In this document: piece by piece, positions 55,294 to 63,873 of the stretch
How positions within the stretch are numbered: position 1 is the stretch's first letter
How the letters are laid out: every line of letters starts with the position of its first letter
Assembly: GCA_021813745.1 (NCBI GenBank)
Contig: JAKAJO010000065.1
Location: 1 to 64,000 of the forward strand
Direction: 5' to 3'
DNA from: Acidobacteriota bacterium
GTDB lineage: Bacteria > Acidobacteriota > Terriglobia > Terriglobales > Acidobacteriaceae
Length of the DNA: 64,000 bases
Program-made: the position numbers and the translations under genes
The notes under the pieces: generated by a model
The model's database searches: none
What the model saw: the letters and a program-made list of their open reading frames with translations, nothing else
What the model was told of the DNA's origin: nothing

Positions 55294-55830
55294 ATGGAGA
55301 AGAGAACCATACTGATCGTCGACGATGACGAACGGCTTCGCACAGCCCTAGTGCGCGCATTCAGACTGCGCGGCTGGGAGGCGCTGGCCGCCGTTAGCAA
55401 GGACGAAGCGACTCGACTGGCAGAGGAGTCGAGTCCCGATCTTGTAACCGTCGACTTGCGCATGCCTGACGAGAACGGACTCAATATCGTTCGACAACTG
55501 CGCGAGCTCGACAGTACCACATTTATCACGGTTCTCACTGGATATGGCAGCATCGCCACGGCAATGGATGCGATCAAGCTAGGCGCCGATCATTACATGA
55601 GCAAGCCAGCAGACGCGGATCAGATCCTTGCAGCCTTCGAGTCCGCCGGCAATGTCCAGTCAGCAGACAAAGACGATATCCCCGTGCCCTCTCTGGCCCG
55701 TGTTGAATGGGAACACATCCAGCGTGTTCTCACGGACTTCAATGGGAACATCTCGCAGGCCGCCAAGAAACTGGGCCTGCACAGGCGCTCTCTGCAGCGC
55801 AAGCTCTCCAAGTTCCCGCCCAGAACCTGA
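55294..55830 (+). CDS. RegA/PrrA-type response regulator
   Basis: 178 residues from the ATG at 55294; the longer frame upstream overlies the kinase. Receiver domain with D54 (VTVDLRMPDENG), acidic pair VDDDER at 9-14 and K near 107 (MSKPAD). C-terminal Fis-like helix-turn-helix: ISQAAKKLGLHRRSLQRKLS. This single-helix DNA-binding tail and the HRRSLQRKL sequence are those of RegA/PrrA/ActR. In other bacteria the pair governs respiration, nitrogen and carbon fixation under low oxygen; here the targets may include the terminal oxidase or the coo genes, by inference only. Confidence 0.9.
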   Translation: MEKRTILIVDDDERLRTALVRAFRLRGWEALAAVSKDEATRLAEESSPDLVTVDLRMPDENGLNIVRQLRELDSTTFITVLTGYGSIATAMDAIKLGADHYMSKPADADQILAAFESAGNVQSADKDDIPVPSLARVEWEHIQRVLTDFNGNISQAAKKLGLHRRSLQRKLSKFPPRT

Positions 55831-56148
55831 AACGCTATGACGCGGCCCTGGAACTATCGCAATTAGGCCCAAAAGCTTGTCGAGCCTGTTTGCCATCTTA
55901 AGCACGACATGGAATCGAAAACGGGGATTCAGACCTGGAACCCACTTGCTGCTCTCGCATCGATCGATACCAATTGGTCTGCTTCTGTGCTGTTCAGTGC
56001 GAAGTGGCTTGAGAGGATGCGGATTCATGCTGGAATGTCTGGAGATTCTTGAACGAAGAGGAAGGGATATACATAAGACTTTTGCCCCTGGAGAGCACGA
56101 GAATCGCTACATAAGGCCCACTGGGAAGCCGTGCAATTGGGGCCGAAC
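55831..56148. other. Intergenic stretch, no gene seen
   Basis: 318 bp between the response regulator and the repeat at 56149. Frames on both strands lack ribosome binding sites and known motifs, and one only appears coding because it runs through the tRNA fragment. Confidence 0.5.
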
Positions 56149-56229
56149 GGGTGATACCAGTGATACCGATTTCGAGTAGAATCGGTGCTACAGCATAGAT
56201 TCCATGGACGCCAGGGGACTGTATGGAAA
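56149..56229 (+). repeat. Dispersed repeat with conserved hairpin, copy 2
   Basis: It begins GGGTGATACCAGTGATACC as in copy 1 (31126-31210) and shares the TTCCAT, GACG.CAGGG and TATGGAA parts. The stem is ACCGATT/AATCGGT, whereas copy 1 uses TATTCTATC/GATAGAATA, so base pairing is preserved with different bases. It lies 66 bp from the tRNA-Pro fragment. Confidence 0.6.
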
Positions 56230-56294
56230 ACACGGAACTTGCTGAATTCAAACTGAATACGGCGTAAGCGGTTCAGTTCCAACAAGTTGGTGAA

Positions 56295-56345
56295 TGGTCG
56301 GGGCGGAGGGATTCGAACCCCCGACCCTCTGCTCCCAAAGCAGGT
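56295..56345 (-). tRNA. 3' fragment of tRNA-Pro(TGG), probable attachment-site remnant
   Basis: Read on the minus strand it holds the anticodon arm (CTGC, loop TTTGGGA with TGG), the variable and T arms (GGGGGTTCGAATCCCTC), the acceptor 3' strand CGCCCCG and CCA. The 5' half is absent: the bases upstream (56346 onward) show no D-arm and no partner for the acceptor strand. Such 3' fragments are left when elements integrate in tRNA genes. Its orientation predicts the element lies to the right, with the restored tRNA at the far end. Confidence 0.75.
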
Positions 56346-56525
56346 CAAACGATTTATTGAAGCCTGTTGAATCCGATAGAAAATAACTGCTATCGATTGA
56401 ATAGCTTACGGACGAATCTCCGGCTCTTGTTGATCGTTGTTGATTCTGGATGCAATGACCGCTACAAAATCATCGACATCGAAAATATCGAAATAAATCA
56501 TCCCCGTTTGGGGTAGAATTATTGC

Positions 56526-57137
56526 ATGACGGAAAACTCCTATACCCCGGCTCAGGCCTCGGCGGTCGCCAAACTGCCATTGAAGGCCGTCCAGAAGCTG
56601 ATCGATGGGCGGCTGATCCGTCCGCGCAGGATGCGGAGCGGACGCGAAACCCAACGGCTCCTCTCGCCGGAGCAACTCGTCTATCTCCGGCTTGAGGCCG
56701 AAGGCGTGCGGCTGTTGCCGCTCGCGGCGCGGCGCGAAGTGGCCCGGACCGTGGTTTCCAAACCGGAGGTGCATTCCATCGCCGTCGCGGGTGGTTCTGC
56801 GCTCGTGATCGAGGTGGAACATGCACGCCGGGAAGTCGAGCAGGAGCTGAAGCGGCTGCGCAAGGTGCAGGCGATGGTCGTCTCAGACCCGGAGATCATG
56901 CGTGGCACCCCGGTCTTCGAAGGCACCCGAATCCCGGTTGAACTGGTGGCGGAAATGGCCGCAGAGGGCGCGACGGTCGAGGAAATCCTCGCCGGATACC
57001 CGGCGCTCAGACGTGAGCAGGTGGAACTGGCCCCGCTCTACGTGGCGGCATTCCCCCGCCGTGGCCGTCCGGCGCAGCGCCCTTGGGCGAAGAAGAAGCC
57101 GGTCCGCATTACCCGGCAGCGCCGCGCGGTGGCCTGA
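56526..57137 (+). CDS. DUF433-domain protein with MerR-like N-terminus, putative antitoxin
   Basis: 203 residues. N-terminal MerR-like helix-turn-helix (YTPAQASAVAKLPLKAVQKL; residues about 6-55), a central linker and a C-terminal DUF433 (IMRGTPVFEGTRIPVELVAE, about 125-180; EEILAGYPALRREQV). The tail is basic (RRGRPAQRPW). DUF433 proteins are paired with PIN-like DUF5615 proteins in probable toxin-antitoxin modules, and the gene for one begins 3 bp downstream. It probably represses its own operon. Confidence 0.85.
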   Translation: MTENSYTPAQASAVAKLPLKAVQKLIDGRLIRPRRMRSGRETQRLLSPEQLVYLRLEAEGVRLLPLAARREVARTVVSKPEVHSIAVAGGSALVIEVEHARREVEQELKRLRKVQAMVVSDPEIMRGTPVFEGTRIPVELVAEMAAEGATVEEILAGYPALRREQVELAPLYVAAFPRRGRPAQRPWAKKKPVRITRQRRAVA

Positions 57138-57139
57138 GC

Positions 57140-57517
57140 GTGGCAAAATTCCTCGTTGACGAGTGCCTGCATACTTCCCTGGTCGAGCTGGCCCATGCCG
57201 CCGGTCATGCGGCGGACCATGTGACCTATCTCGCGCTCGGGGGTGCGAAAGACTGGCAGTTGATGGATACGATCCTGGAGCGCGATTACACTTTTGTGAC
57301 CAACAACCGCTTGGATTTCCTCGCACTCTACAATCGAACTCCAGTCCATGCGGGCCTCGTGATCATCGTTCCCAACGTGACACCGCTCCGGCAGCGGGAA
57401 CTCTTTCAGGCGGCGCTGGACCATATAGGCAAGGGCGAAATCCTCAACGCGGTCCTCGAAGTGGAGTATCACGGCGAACGGATCGAGTGCCGTGAGTATC
57501 CGCTGCCTACTGAGTAG
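57140..57517 (+). CDS. DUF5615 PIN-like protein, putative toxin
   Basis: 125 residues from a GTG at 57140, three bases after the DUF433 stop. It begins KFLVDECLHTSLVELAHAAG, with the first acidic residues DE of the PIN-like centre, followed by VTYLALGG, DWQLMDTILERDYTFVTNNR and DFLALY, which supply the others. No nuclease activity is established for this family. Paired with the antitoxin upstream, it is likely a ribonuclease-type toxin. Confidence 0.82.
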   Translation: MAKFLVDECLHTSLVELAHAAGHAADHVTYLALGGAKDWQLMDTILERDYTFVTNNRLDFLALYNRTPVHAGLVIIVPNVTPLRQRELFQAALDHIGKGEILNAVLEVEYHGERIECREYPLPTE

Positions 57518-57545
57518 TTGTGAATCTGAACCTCTACTCTTTAGG

Positions 57546-58292
57546 TCAGTTCAATGTCTTGCGGTGCTCCCAAGTTTCAATGAGAAACGTTGCCATGCTG
57601 CCAGCGAGGTTTACTGCCAATTCTGCATGCCTTGTATCTGGCTTGACGCGCTTGATGCCTTTCCCGTGGGAATCGCTGAGTTTGTTGCGCAGAGAGCCCA
57701 GCCCCTCCACGATCGAGGCGCAACCACCAAGAATCCGCTTGAAGATTTCCTCAGAGTGTTGTCCGGGCGACAGATTGAGCTGGCCCGCTACGGTCTTGTA
57801 CAGCTTCGGAAGATCAGCGTCATCCTCGTATTGCACAGCGGCTTGATCGAGTATGTGCTTACAGACAGTCTCCAAAAGCGTGCGCGCTGAGGTGATTGCG
57901 CCTTCGGGGTCGTCCTTACGACGATCAAGAGCTTTCTGCCAAACGGCATGTATATTCTCAGCGTCAAACGCGCTGAGCACACCAGAAACATGATCGTCAG
58001 CCGGGACGCCGCTCTTTCCTTCAAGTTCATCGATCAAGGGGGTGAATGCATCCCAAAGGAACGAGCGCCGTTCCGCCCAATGCGCAAATTTCCGTTTAAT
58101 GAAGCCCCAAAACTGATCCAGGGTGCGATTGGTTCTAAGAAAATCCGGTGCCAAGCTCTTCAGGCGAGGATTCGTAATGACAAGCCTGCGCAACTCTTCG
58201 TAGTTCGCATCACCAAAAGTGCCACCTGTTGAAAACGCAACGAGGCCGTCCTGGAGAATTCTCATTTGTTTTAAGAGTTCCGCGTCTGTCAT
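57546..58292 (-). CDS. Abortive infection (Abi_C domain) family protein
   Basis: 248 residues. N-terminal helical region of unknown type; C-terminal Abi_C-like domain with GAITSARTLLETVCKHILDQ and LRNKLSDSHGKG (about residues 130-215). Members are found among abortive infection and other defence genes. It lies 27 bp after hsdS on the same strand, so it is probably the fourth gene of the restriction operon, providing a fall-back if restriction fails. Confidence 0.8.
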   Translation of the reverse strand: MTDAELLKQMRILQDGLVAFSTGGTFGDANYEELRRLVITNPRLKSLAPDFLRTNRTLDQFWGFIKRKFAHWAERRSFLWDAFTPLIDELEGKSGVPADDHVSGVLSAFDAENIHAVWQKALDRRKDDPEGAITSARTLLETVCKHILDQAAVQYEDDADLPKLYKTVAGQLNLSPGQHSEEIFKRILGGCASIVEGLGSLRNKLSDSHGKGIKRVKPDTRHAELAVNLAGSMATFLIETWEHRKTLN

Positions 58293-58319
58293 GAATGCAT
58301 ATTCCCCTACTGAGCGGTG

Positions 58320-59750
58320 TTACCCATCACGTCTCCTTAGCCTGTTTCGACTTGCTCCTTTGGGCTCTGGTTTATCAATTTTCAGACTGTGAATGCGCTG
58401 AAGTAGTGCCTCGGCGGACTCGTAGTCGCGGCCTTCGCGGGCAGCGAGTTCGGCTTCGGTGGAGACCAACTCGCCACGGAAAGCTTTGGCGAGGATTGAT
58501 TGGGTCAGCCCGTCCACCTGCTTTTTGGCTCCCTGATGCCGTTCTTCTATGCGGTCTGCGAGTGCAAACAACGCCTCGACTCGGCGCACGATTTCTTGTT
58601 GTTCGGCAAGTGAACAGACTCTGACTTCTAATTTCCGAAGCTGAGTAGTATTGATTCGTGGACGCGTTGCCCCGTGCACGTCTTCAAAGAGCACATCATA
58701 CGATTCTCTACTGGCGAGCTGGTAAGTCAAATACCGCCGATCCACTAGCTCCGGCTTTGGACGCAAACAGAAACAATCGGCTTTGGCAATCGCCAGAGTT
58801 GTCAGCTCAGGAAGAACGCAAACTCGAATCTCTTCGTCGATAAATGAGGCGAAAATGATGTCCCCCTCTCCGACCGTATGCTTTGTAAGCGATTGATATT
58901 TCTTGTGGCTGATATACGTTTCTTTCTCACCTATAAAGCGAAGGTGGCCGATGTTTTCAAGACGGATCACTCGGACGCCTGAGTCTGTGTAATCGGACGT
59001 TTTCAAATTAGAGCCGAACGGCCCATCAAAAATCCCGCCAGCGGGGAGGAGTGTTTCTAGTCGAAGATAATTCCAACTTGCGGGTAAATCTCTTTCGGAG
59101 GCGTCGTCATCTCGCCAGTCGGCGGTGAGGCGGCCGGAGCAGGCTGCTGCAAGAACGGACTGGCGGAAGCGCTTGAGCAGCACCGGAATCTTCGCCATGC
59201 GCACCTTGCATTGCTCAACTTCAGCGAGAAGCTTCTCCAACTTTTCTGTGATTCGCCCTTGCTCATTTCTTGGCGGCAGCGCAAGCGGAATACGCAAAAT
59301 ATCAATTGAGGAAAGATGGCCGACTGTAACCGACGAAGTGTTTTCCTGAATCTTCTTCAGGTACCCGTTAACGGCAAAGAGGAGGAAGCGCTTATCCAAA
59401 AACCTTTCGTTCGGAATGATTTTGCAAACTCGTTGATTCAACGCTGCAGGTCCGCCCGACCATTCATAACAGCCAAAAATGCCATCCATGCCAATAAGCA
59501 GGTCGCCATTGTCTATAAGCGCTTCGCGCGGTATTTCTCCGTCGAATAACGTCTCCGTTCTGTTGCGTGACAGATCACGGATACGAATAACGGGAAAACC
59601 TTTAGTCGTATTGAACAACGAAGATTTGAATGGATATCCATTGATGACTGAGCAAACTTCTCCAAGGGGGACGCGCGTCCATGTACCGTGTTTCGCGATC
59701 AGACCAGTCTCGTCCGAAAAGATCTCCTCAAAGGGAACAACGAGGCTCAT
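58320..59750 (-). CDS. hsdS: Type I restriction-modification specificity subunit
   Basis: 476 residues. Two target-recognition domains: the first from about residue 20 to 160, the second from about 225 to 365, separated by the conserved helical spacer LPPRNEQGRITEKLEKLLAE. A second helix, SLAEQQEIVRRVEALFALAD, follows the second domain. It fixes the two half-sites of the recognition sequence. It overlaps hsdM by 4 bp. The recognition sequence cannot be read from the protein. Confidence 0.93.
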   Translation of the reverse strand: MSLVVPFEEIFSDETGLIAKHGTWTRVPLGEVCSVINGYPFKSSLFNTTKGFPVIRIRDLSRNRTETLFDGEIPREALIDNGDLLIGMDGIFGCYEWSGGPAALNQRVCKIIPNERFLDKRFLLFAVNGYLKKIQENTSSVTVGHLSSIDILRIPLALPPRNEQGRITEKLEKLLAEVEQCKVRMAKIPVLLKRFRQSVLAAACSGRLTADWRDDDASERDLPASWNYLRLETLLPAGGIFDGPFGSNLKTSDYTDSGVRVIRLENIGHLRFIGEKETYISHKKYQSLTKHTVGEGDIIFASFIDEEIRVCVLPELTTLAIAKADCFCLRPKPELVDRRYLTYQLASRESYDVLFEDVHGATRPRINTTQLRKLEVRVCSLAEQQEIVRRVEALFALADRIEERHQGAKKQVDGLTQSILAKAFRGELVSTEAELAAREGRDYESAEALLQRIHSLKIDKPEPKGASRNRLRRRDG

Positions 59751-61162
59751 ACTTCAACGCCTTCCTCTTTTTCCACGAGAGCGACGATCTCGCGCAGGCT
59801 GTCCACGATGGCTTCGAGTTCCGTGATTGCTTCGGTGGCAAGCTCCTGCGGCTCAGGTAAGTCCTCTGAGTCTTCGAGGGATTCATCTTTCAGCCAGGTA
59901 ATATCAAGCTTGTAGCCACGTTCCTTGATGGCCGCGAGCGGGAAACTGCGGAAGCGTCCGGTCTCTCCCCCATCCGTTCGCTTGCTCTGTCCGTTCTGGT
60001 CCTTACCGTAGGCCTTTTCGAACTCGGCGAAGTGCTCGCGGGTGAGCGGGCGGTCTTTCTTGGTGATGCCGGGCACATTGGAGCGTGCATCGAAGATCCA
60101 GACCTTCTCTGTCGGCATTCCTTTCTGGAAGAAGATGACGTTTGCCTTGACGCCCTGGCTATACGGCGTGAAGGTGCCGCGCGGCAGGCGCAGGATGGTG
60201 TGCAGGTTGCAGTCCTGCATGAGGATTTCAAAGACTTCGCCCGCCTTGTCTTCAAAGAGGCAGTTGTCCGGCAACACCATTGCGGCGCGGCCACCAGACT
60301 TGAGCGTGTTCACGACGTGCTGCACGAAGTTGAGCTGCTTGTTGCTGGTTTCGATGGTGAAGTCTTCGCGCTCGGGCGCCTGGTTGGCCCCCTTGGTGCC
60401 AAACGGCGGATTGGTGAGCACGACATCATAGCGCTCGCCACGGTCCGGCTCGTAGAGCGTGTCGCCAAGGAAGATGTGCGGCTGCACGCCGTGCAGGTAA
60501 AGGTTCATGAGCGCGAGACGGCGCGGGCGGGCAACAAGGTCCTGCCCGTAATAGGTTTGCGTGCGGATGCGCTTGGCATCGGCGCGGTCAAAGACGCCCT
60601 TGCTCTCGGCGACAAGCCATTCGTAAGCGCTCACAAGGAATCCGCCGGTGCCGCAGGCCGGATCGGCGATGGTGAAATCTTTGCGCCCGCGCGGATCGGG
60701 CTTCATGACGCGGCAGATGGTCTGGATGAGCACGCGTGGCGTGAAGTATTGACCCGCGCCTTTTTTGCCTTCGCTCGCGGCTTTTTCGAGCAGCCCCTCG
60801 AAGGCCGCGCCCTTCACGTCCACGTCGAGCGAGGACCACTCCTCTTCATCAATCATGTCGATGAGGCGGCGGAGATTGACGGGATTGTTGAAACGCGAGG
60901 TGGCCTGGGTAAAGATGTCGCCGAGCAGCCCTTCGGCGGAGCGCAGCTTGCGCAGCACGTCGTTGTAATGGTCGGTGAGGTCGGTGCCGGAGAGTTTCTT
61001 CAGAGTGTCCCAGTCACATCCTTTGGGTATCTCCACTCCCTTTTCTTCGGCCATCTTCAAAAAGAGCAAATAGGTCAACTGTTCGATATAGTCGCCGTAG
61101 TCCACGCCGTCGTGGCGCAGCGTGTGGCAGAATCCCCAGAGTTTTTGAACGATGTCACTCAT
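59747..61162 (-). CDS. hsdM: Type I restriction-modification methyltransferase subunit
   Basis: 471 residues. N-terminal helical HsdM_N domain (residues about 1-120), then an N6-adenine methyltransferase: SAM motif DPACGTGGFL (about 167-176) and catalytic NPPF at 251-254 in LTNPPFGTKG. Complete. It methylates the host DNA with HsdS and protects it from HsdR. Start overlaps the hsdR stop by 4 bp. Confidence 0.95.
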   Translation of the reverse strand: MSDIVQKLWGFCHTLRHDGVDYGDYIEQLTYLLFLKMAEEKGVEIPKGCDWDTLKKLSGTDLTDHYNDVLRKLRSAEGLLGDIFTQATSRFNNPVNLRRLIDMIDEEEWSSLDVDVKGAAFEGLLEKAASEGKKGAGQYFTPRVLIQTICRVMKPDPRGRKDFTIADPACGTGGFLVSAYEWLVAESKGVFDRADAKRIRTQTYYGQDLVARPRRLALMNLYLHGVQPHIFLGDTLYEPDRGERYDVVLTNPPFGTKGANQAPEREDFTIETSNKQLNFVQHVVNTLKSGGRAAMVLPDNCLFEDKAGEVFEILMQDCNLHTILRLPRGTFTPYSQGVKANVIFFQKGMPTEKVWIFDARSNVPGITKKDRPLTREHFAEFEKAYGKDQNGQSKRTDGGETGRFRSFPLAAIKERGYKLDITWLKDESLEDSEDLPEPQELATEAITELEAIVDSLREIVALVEKEEGVEV

Positions 61163-63873
61163 GCTGCGATGGCCTCATTGATTTTTTGTACGAGCGCGGG
61201 AAGGCGACCCTCGAAGACCTTGGCGGCTTTCCCCCATCCGCCGAAATCACTGAGGACCGGCTGGCTGTCAAAATCATCCTGATCGATGGAGAGATTCTCC
61301 CGCAGGTGCGTCCGGATACGGTCGAGCCAGACGAGCTGATCGGCGGTGAAGGTGTTGCCATTTTGGATAGCGTGCATGGCCAGGTCCGCGCGCTCTGAGG
61401 CGTTGAGGAGCGGGTTTTGCGCATCGGCGGCGTTCTTCACCATGGAGATGATGTCGGCAAGCGCCTTGTGACGGCGCAGTTCAAAGGCTTTCTGGAGATT
61501 GGGTACAGTGAACCGCTGCGGCGTCGCGGCCAGCGTGTCGCGCAAGGACTTGAGCGCATCGGGGTTCCACTTTTGCGGATGCTTCAGCAGGATCGCGATG
61601 GCGTCTATGTCCGACTGATGGTCTGCGACGTAGGCAGCAAAGGCGGCGAGATAATCATCAGGCTTGTATTCTTTGCCGTCCAGTCCGCGCACGAGCCATT
61701 CGGACGAGACCTCATCCTGCGCCGTATGGGCGACGAAAAAGACGCGCGGTTTGCGTTTGTAGTCCTGGAGCAGGCGCTGGAAGTCAGGATTGCGCAGCAG
61801 GCCCATCGTGGGAGTGAAGTTCTTCTGGAGAGCCGCAGCGAGAGTTTTTGCGAGTGCGGCGAGATCGCCTTCGGGTACGAAGGCGGCAAAATCCGCGCGG
61901 GCGTCGCCGTGCATCTCCTTGTCAATGCGCTGGAGACGCTTGGTAAGGCAGCGGATGTTGTATTCCCGGTCGCGATTGGTCCAGATGTCCTCGACGATCT
62001 CCGGGATAGTGCGCGTGACTCCGGCGGACGGATCGGCAGTCATGGCTGTCGATTGGCGGAAGTATTCAAGCAGGGTCCCATCGAAGCAATCAAACACGAT
62101 GAAATGCGATTTGTCGGGATACTTTTCGCCTTTGCGCGTGCCGCGCCCGAGCATCTGCTCGAAGAGGATGCGGGACTTCACGGGGCGCAAAAAGACAATG
62201 AACTCGAGATCGGGAATGTCTACGCCGGTGGTGAGCATATCCACGGAGACCACAATCCCGGGATTGGGGCGGTTACGGAACTCGCGGATGCGCTGGAGCG
62301 GGCGGTCAACGGTTGGGCTTCCCGTGATCTTCTGGACAAAGGAGTCTCCCCTGCCGAAGACATCCCGCGCCTGGTCCACGAGCTGATCCGCATGAGAGGT
62401 GTGCGGAAGGTCGTTCGCAGCGAAGATGAGCGTCTTCGGGAAGCGGCCGTACGTTTGCTCATGCTCCGTGGCATACGCTTTGATCTCTTCGAGAATCTTG
62501 CGATTCGAGTCCGGTGCGGTGATCTCGCGCTCGATGGTAGCAGCATCGAAGGTACGCTCGTCTTCGAGGTTGTCCATCTTGGTTGACCCGGTACCCGGAT
62601 CGATGAGGCCGACCTCTTCGCCTTCCTTGAGAAAGACGCCGTTCATGCGCACATTGGAGCGGACCTTTACAACATCGTAATCAACGAGAAAGCCCTCGCG
62701 CACGGCACGCTCGTATTCATAGCGGTACACGGTGTCGCGGAAAAAGGCCGTGGTGTGCGCGGCGGGGGTGGCGGTGAGGCCGATCTTCACCGCATCAAAG
62801 TGGTCGAGTGTCTTGCGCCAAATGGCGACTTCGGAGGAGGTGTATCCGCGATGGCACTCGTCGGCAATTATGAGATCGAAGGCATTGATCGGGATGTTGA
62901 GCTTTTCGGCATCCTCGTCAATTGCGTCTTCATCGTGCATCGCGGCTTCGCGACCGAAGAGGTTGATCGTCATGCGCTGAATGGTTGAAACGTAGACGAA
63001 AGCGCTGCCTTGCTTCGGCGCTTCGAGATACGACTTCGGGAGTACCTTGGGATCGAACTTTTCTTCCTCTCCGAAGTCTTCCTTCTGAAAACGCTGGCTG
63101 TAGACCTCGTACACTTTGTCGAATTTGAGGCCCTGATCCGCATCGAAGGAGCCGAACGCCCTGACCGCCTGCGCCGCGAGCGCCCGACGATCCACGAGGA
63201 AAAGCACGCGCCGGGCGACGCCGGATTTCATGAGGCGGTAGACTTCATTCACCATCGTGAAGGTCTTGCCGGTCCCGGTCGCCATGGCGACGAGCATGGC
63301 ACGCTTGCGGGCAGCGATGGCTTGCTCAATCGCGTCGTTGGCCTCGATTTGATAGGGACGTAGCTTTGCCTGCTTATTCGGAAGCGCCTTCAATCGTGCG
63401 AGTGCGGCATTGAAGTCAAAGTGGATGATCTCGGCGACTGCTTCAGGGGTGTGAAAATTTGCGATCTGGCGCGAACGATTGGACGGATCGCGCACGTCAT
63501 GATGCCAGATGACCTCACCGTTCGTCGAGTAAAGCAGCGGCACGCCGAAGTCTCCGGCCTGCAATGCCGGTTGGGGAAATCCCTTCGAGTATCGTTCCGC
63601 TTGAGAGAGTACGTTCTGGGGGCCGAGCGTGAGCTTCTTCGCCTCCACGATCCCGACGATCTGGCCACCCATGCAGAGGGCATAATCCGCCGGACCGTTG
63701 GCGGTTGGAAACTCCTCAATCGCGCACTTCTCGTACGATGTGAGCGACTTTTCCGGGACAAAAGGAGCCACGCTCCAACCGGCGGCCTTGAGCTTGCCAT
63801 CGATAAGAAGTTTGCGCGTGAGCCACTCGGAATTAGAGGGAGTTGCTGGTGGCATGGCCTCGTCGTGATTCAT
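61159..63873 (-). CDS. hsdR: Type I restriction endonuclease subunit R
   Basis: 904 residues. An N-terminal nuclease centre of PD-(D/E)xK type is visible with D63 (GPADYAL) and E77-A-K79 (GIVEAKK). Superfamily 2 helicase: Walker A MATGTGKTFTM (about 200-210), the DECH box in IIADECHRGYTS, SAT equivalent GLTATPAAHT, then the second RecA domain with QMLGRGTRKG. The length fits EcoEI-like HsdR. It translocates DNA and cuts unmethylated sites at a distance. First gene of the operon, with 127 bp of upstream sequence to the window edge. Confidence 0.94.
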   Translation of the reverse strand: MNHDEAMPPATPSNSEWLTRKLLIDGKLKAAGWSVAPFVPEKSLTSYEKCAIEEFPTANGPADYALCMGGQIVGIVEAKKLTLGPQNVLSQAERYSKGFPQPALQAGDFGVPLLYSTNGEVIWHHDVRDPSNRSRQIANFHTPEAVAEIIHFDFNAALARLKALPNKQAKLRPYQIEANDAIEQAIAARKRAMLVAMATGTGKTFTMVNEVYRLMKSGVARRVLFLVDRRALAAQAVRAFGSFDADQGLKFDKVYEVYSQRFQKEDFGEEEKFDPKVLPKSYLEAPKQGSAFVYVSTIQRMTINLFGREAAMHDEDAIDEDAEKLNIPINAFDLIIADECHRGYTSSEVAIWRKTLDHFDAVKIGLTATPAAHTTAFFRDTVYRYEYERAVREGFLVDYDVVKVRSNVRMNGVFLKEGEEVGLIDPGTGSTKMDNLEDERTFDAATIEREITAPDSNRKILEEIKAYATEHEQTYGRFPKTLIFAANDLPHTSHADQLVDQARDVFGRGDSFVQKITGSPTVDRPLQRIREFRNRPNPGIVVSVDMLTTGVDIPDLEFIVFLRPVKSRILFEQMLGRGTRKGEKYPDKSHFIVFDCFDGTLLEYFRQSTAMTADPSAGVTRTIPEIVEDIWTNRDREYNIRCLTKRLQRIDKEMHGDARADFAAFVPEGDLAALAKTLAAALQKNFTPTMGLLRNPDFQRLLQDYKRKPRVFFVAHTAQDEVSSEWLVRGLDGKEYKPDDYLAAFAAYVADHQSDIDAIAILLKHPQKWNPDALKSLRDTLAATPQRFTVPNLQKAFELRRHKALADIISMVKNAADAQNPLLNASERADLAMHAIQNGNTFTADQLVWLDRIRTHLRENLSIDQDDFDSQPVLSDFGGWGKAAKVFEGRLPALVQKINEAIAA

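Noticed and set aside
56025-56348. Minus-strand frame beginning with SGVRIPPP-type residues
   Set aside because: That peptide is the usual translation of a tRNA T-arm; the frame is an artefact of the tRNA-Pro fragment and the repeat.
60032-62586. Long plus-strand frames (416 and 389 residues) across hsdM and hsdR
   Set aside because: Both overlap strongly conserved genes on the other strand and lack any recognised domain.
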